This document shows, in pieces, positions 62,129 through 64,000 of a DNA stretch of 64,000 nucleotides. The position numbers and the translations under genes were made by a program. The notes under the pieces are model-generated. The model was not told the DNA's origin and did not search any database. It saw only the letters and a program-made list of their open reading frames with translations. The stretch is from Mesorhizobium sp. (GTDB lineage Bacteria; Pseudomonadota; Alphaproteobacteria; Rhizobiales; Rhizobiaceae). Numbering within the stretch: position 1 is the stretch's first letter; every line of letters begins with the position of its first letter. The stretch spans positions 62,001-126,000 of the forward strand of contig SAQL01000011.1 in NCBI GenBank assembly GCA_004020645.1, written 5' to 3'.

Positions 62129-63118
62129 TCACATATCCACCACCACGCGGCCACGGATCTTGCCCTCGACGATGTCGTGCGCGGCGTCGATGATGCCGTC
62201 AAAGCCAATGGTCGTGGATAGGCTGGCGAGCTTCTGGAGATCGAGGTCCGTGCCGATGCGGCGCCACGCCTCCAGGCGGACCGCTTTTGGCGCCATCACC
62301 GAATCGATGCCGAGCAGACAAACGCCGCGCAGGATGAACGGGGCGACGCTCGCCGGCAGATCCATGCCGCCTGCCAGGCCGCAGGCAGCGACGGCGCCGC
62401 CATAGGAGGTCATCGAAAGGACGTTGGCCAGCGTGTGACTGCCGACCGCGTCGACGCCGCCGGCCCAGCGTTCCTTGGCGAGCGGCTTTGCCGGCTGGGC
62501 AAGCTCGTCGCGCGAAATCACTTCCGCAGCACCGAGGTCGACCAGATAGGGGCTTTCAGCGCTGCGGCCGGTCGAGGCGATGACATGATAGCCGAGGCTG
62601 GACAGGATCGAGACCGCGACCGAGCCGACCCCGCCGGCCGCGCCCGTCACCACCACCGGGCCGCGATCGGGCACGATGCCGTGCCGTTCCAGCGCGATGA
62701 CGCAAAGCATGGCGGTGTAGCCGGCGGTGCCGATCGCCATGGCATCATGCGGGCTCATGCCCTGAGGCAGCGGCACCAGCCAGTCGCCGTTGACACGGGC
62801 ACGCTTGGCATAGGCGCCAAAATGCGTCTCGCCGACGCCCCAGCCGTTCAATATGACCTTGTCCCCCTTGCGCCACTCGGGATGGGAAGACGAGACGACG
62901 GTGCCGGCGAAGTCAATGCCCGGCACCAGTGGCCAGCGGCGGATCACCGGCGCCTTGCCTGATATGGCGAGGCCGTCCTTGTAGTTCACCGTCGTCGCCT
63001 CGACGGCGACGGTGACATCGCCTTCCATCAGGTCGGCCTCGGTGAGGTCGGTCACCGCGACCGACTGTTTCTTCTCGGCATCGCGCGAAACGAGGATGGC
63101 TTTGAAGGTTTCGGGCAT
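62129..63118 (-). CDS. acuI: Zinc-free MDR oxidoreductase, acrylyl-CoA reductase (AcuI/YhdH) type
   Basis: ATG 63118 (MPETFKAILV) gives 329 residues; the frame is open upstream without similarity. The YhdH/AcuI family features are VNYKDGLAISGKAPVIRRWP, then VPGIDFAGTVV, then GWGVGETHFGAYA, and the NADPH-binding VTGAAGGVGSVAVSILSSLGY. The zinc ligands of true alcohol dehydrogenases are missing. Such enzymes reduce acrylyl-CoA to propionyl-CoA with NADPH and can also act on quinones. The gene is transcribed toward the hybrid kinase. Confidence 0.9.
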   Translation of the reverse strand: MPETFKAILVSRDAEKKQSVAVTDLTEADLMEGDVTVAVEATTVNYKDGLAISGKAPVIRRWPLVPGIDFAGTVVSSSHPEWRKGDKVILNGWGVGETHFGAYAKRARVNGDWLVPLPQGMSPHDAMAIGTAGYTAMLCVIALERHGIVPDRGPVVVTGAAGGVGSVAVSILSSLGYHVIASTGRSAESPYLVDLGAAEVISRDELAQPAKPLAKERWAGGVDAVGSHTLANVLSMTSYGGAVAACGLAGGMDLPASVAPFILRGVCLLGIDSVMAPKAVRLEAWRRIGTDLDLQKLASLSTTIGFDGIIDAAHDIVEGKIRGRVVVDM

Positions 63119-63176
63119 GTCTTCTTCTTCTCCTCGGGCTTCTCGAATGGCCACTGTATGGCGGCAGAAGGCCAGG

Positions 63177-63689
63177 TCAATCGCTTGAGGGCTTGGCCTC
63201 GCGCCGCCAACCGATGAGTTCGTCGAACACGACCACCACCGCGCCGACCGCGATGAAGGCGTCGGCGAGGTTGAAGATGGCAAAGGACCATACCGGGGTG
63301 TGGAACAGGATGTAGTCGATCACGTGACCATAGGTAATGCGGTCGAACAGATTGCCGAGCGCGCCGCCGACGATCAGCGCAAAGCCGATGCGGGTAAGCA
63401 CGTGGCCGGGCGGGGTGCGGGCTGCGAGATAGAGCACGAAAGCGACGACGAAAGCGGCGATGACCACCAGGCCGGTGTCGCCGAAGGACGAAAACATCGA
63501 GAAGGCGATGCCGGTATTGTAGGTGCGATACAGCGCCAGGAACGGCACAAGATCGACCTTCTCCTGGAAGGCGAGGCCGGTCTCGACCAGGTATTTCACC
63601 CACTGGTCGAGCGCAATCGCGGCGGCGACCAGCAGGGCGTAGGGGAACCATGATTTTGCCGTTGGGGATTTGACCATTTGGGATGTCAC
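63177..63689 (-). CDS. lspA: Signal peptidase II (prolipoprotein signal peptidase)
   Basis: A 170-residue integral membrane protease with four membrane segments. The catalytic aspartates lie in the conserved boxes GALGNLFDRITYGHVIDYI and FNLADAFIAVG. NTGIAFSM is the third family signature. It cleaves the signal peptide of lipoproteins after lipidation. The GTG start at 63689 overlaps the stop codon of the upstream methyltransferase gene (GTGA), so translation is coupled. Confidence 0.96.
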   Translation of the reverse strand: MTSQMVKSPTAKSWFPYALLVAAAIALDQWVKYLVETGLAFQEKVDLVPFLALYRTYNTGIAFSMFSSFGDTGLVVIAAFVVAFVLYLAARTPPGHVLTRIGFALIVGGALGNLFDRITYGHVIDYILFHTPVWSFAIFNLADAFIAVGAVVVVFDELIGWRREAKPSSD

Positions 63690-64000
63690 GGTTTGGCGTC
63701 CTCCGGGGCAAGTTTCAGCGCGCCGCGCCGGATCTCGAACAGCATGATGCCGGTGGCCACCGCGAGATTGAGCGAATCGGCCCGGCCGGCCTGCGGAATC
63801 CGCAGCAATCTGTCACAGCTTTCGGCCATGCTTTCGGGCAGGCCCTGCTGTTCGTTGCCCATCATCAGCAGCACCGGGCCTTTGGAAAAGTCGACCGAGC
63901 GGTAATCGACCGCACCCTTCAGATGTGTGCCGGCAACGAGGCCAGGAAAGCCTTTTCGCCACGCAAGGAAGGTTTCCGGCGTCGCCTTGGCGACCGGCAC
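63686..64000 (-). CDS. SpoU/TrmH family RNA 2'-O-methyltransferase, C-terminal 104 residues
   Basis: Only the C-terminal part is inside the window; the start lies beyond base 64000. The SpoU motifs are clear: motif 2 LLMMGNEQQGLPESM and motif 3 LLRIPQAGRADSLNLAVATGIMLFE, which form the trefoil knot that binds S-adenosylmethionine. It methylates a ribose in rRNA or tRNA; the target is not certain. It overlaps lspA by four bases. Confidence 0.9.
   Translation of the reverse strand: MPVAKATPETFLAWRKGFPGLVAGTHLKGAVDYRSVDFSKGPVLLMMGNEQQGLPESMAESCDRLLRIPQAGRADSLNLAVATGIMLFEIRRGALKLAPEDAKP

Noticed and set aside
1..64000. Search by eye for tRNA, rRNA, CRISPR arrays and integrases
   Set aside because: No cloverleaf, no spaced identical repeats and no recombinase motifs were seen; a tool-based scan could still find a degenerate one.

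Overview
The window looks like a chromosomal segment of a Mesorhizobium-type alphaproteobacterium (Rhizobiales). I infer this from the high GC content, the family mix (ornithine-lipid acyltransferase OlsB, GlsB-type and attachment-family stress proteins, the polA/M20-peptidase neighbourhood with an alpha-r7-like small RNA, EcfG-type promoters) and the many palindromic intergenic elements. No rRNA, tRNA, CRISPR array, transposase or integrase was found.

Left part (1-8 kb): the end of an aldo/keto reductase, a UxaA/altronate-dehydratase-family enzyme divergent from an unusual two-winged-helix GntR regulator, then a copper-handling cluster (DUF2946, PCuAC chaperone, YcnI, CopC-CopD fusion) and 6-phosphogluconate dehydrogenase.

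Accessory part (8-27 kb): a phage-flavoured hypothetical gene and a three-gene minus-strand defence locus. That locus reads hamA (DUF1837 nuclease-like), hamB (Ski2-like DEAH helicase) and a closely linked DUF3223/DCL gene, i.e. a Hachiman system with an extra gene. Both ham genes are interrupted by a one-base frameshift. A 1.2-kb gene-poor stretch follows, containing the last ~30 codons of a LacI-family gene. The same 3' end, with 48 identical bases, recurs 12.24 kb away at the end of an intact LacI gene. The two repeats bracket a block with a MASE4 histidine kinase, a FixJ-type regulator, a lone receiver, two secreted-type epoxide hydrolases around a DUF6130 gene, a VOC protein, an SDR, an unknown protein, a Tat-exported alpha/beta hydrolase, a membrane class III nucleotide cyclase and a ClpN-like/HTH pair under twin palindromes.

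Sugar part (27-36 kb): the LacI regulator is divergent from a CUT1 sugar ABC operon (binding protein, two permeases, ATPase) followed by a TIM-barrel isomerase, a Gfo/Idh dehydrogenase and an aldo/keto reductase. Identical 14-bp LacI-type operators sit at both ends of the 400-bp divergent region.

Core part (36-64 kb): Zur-like regulator, polA, sRNA candidate, M20 peptidase, RNase D-like exonuclease, small stress genes, PBP1A, SDR, cation/proton antiporter, attachment-family protein, the sulfate assimilation operon (cysG, DUF2849, cysI, cysH, DUF934), DJ-1/PfpI protein, fatty acid desaturase, NepR-like small protein, grpE, olsB, a hybrid histidine kinase, AcuI-like reductase, lspA and the end of a SpoU-type RNA methyltransferase. 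Two clear EcfG (general stress response) promoters are visible in this part.
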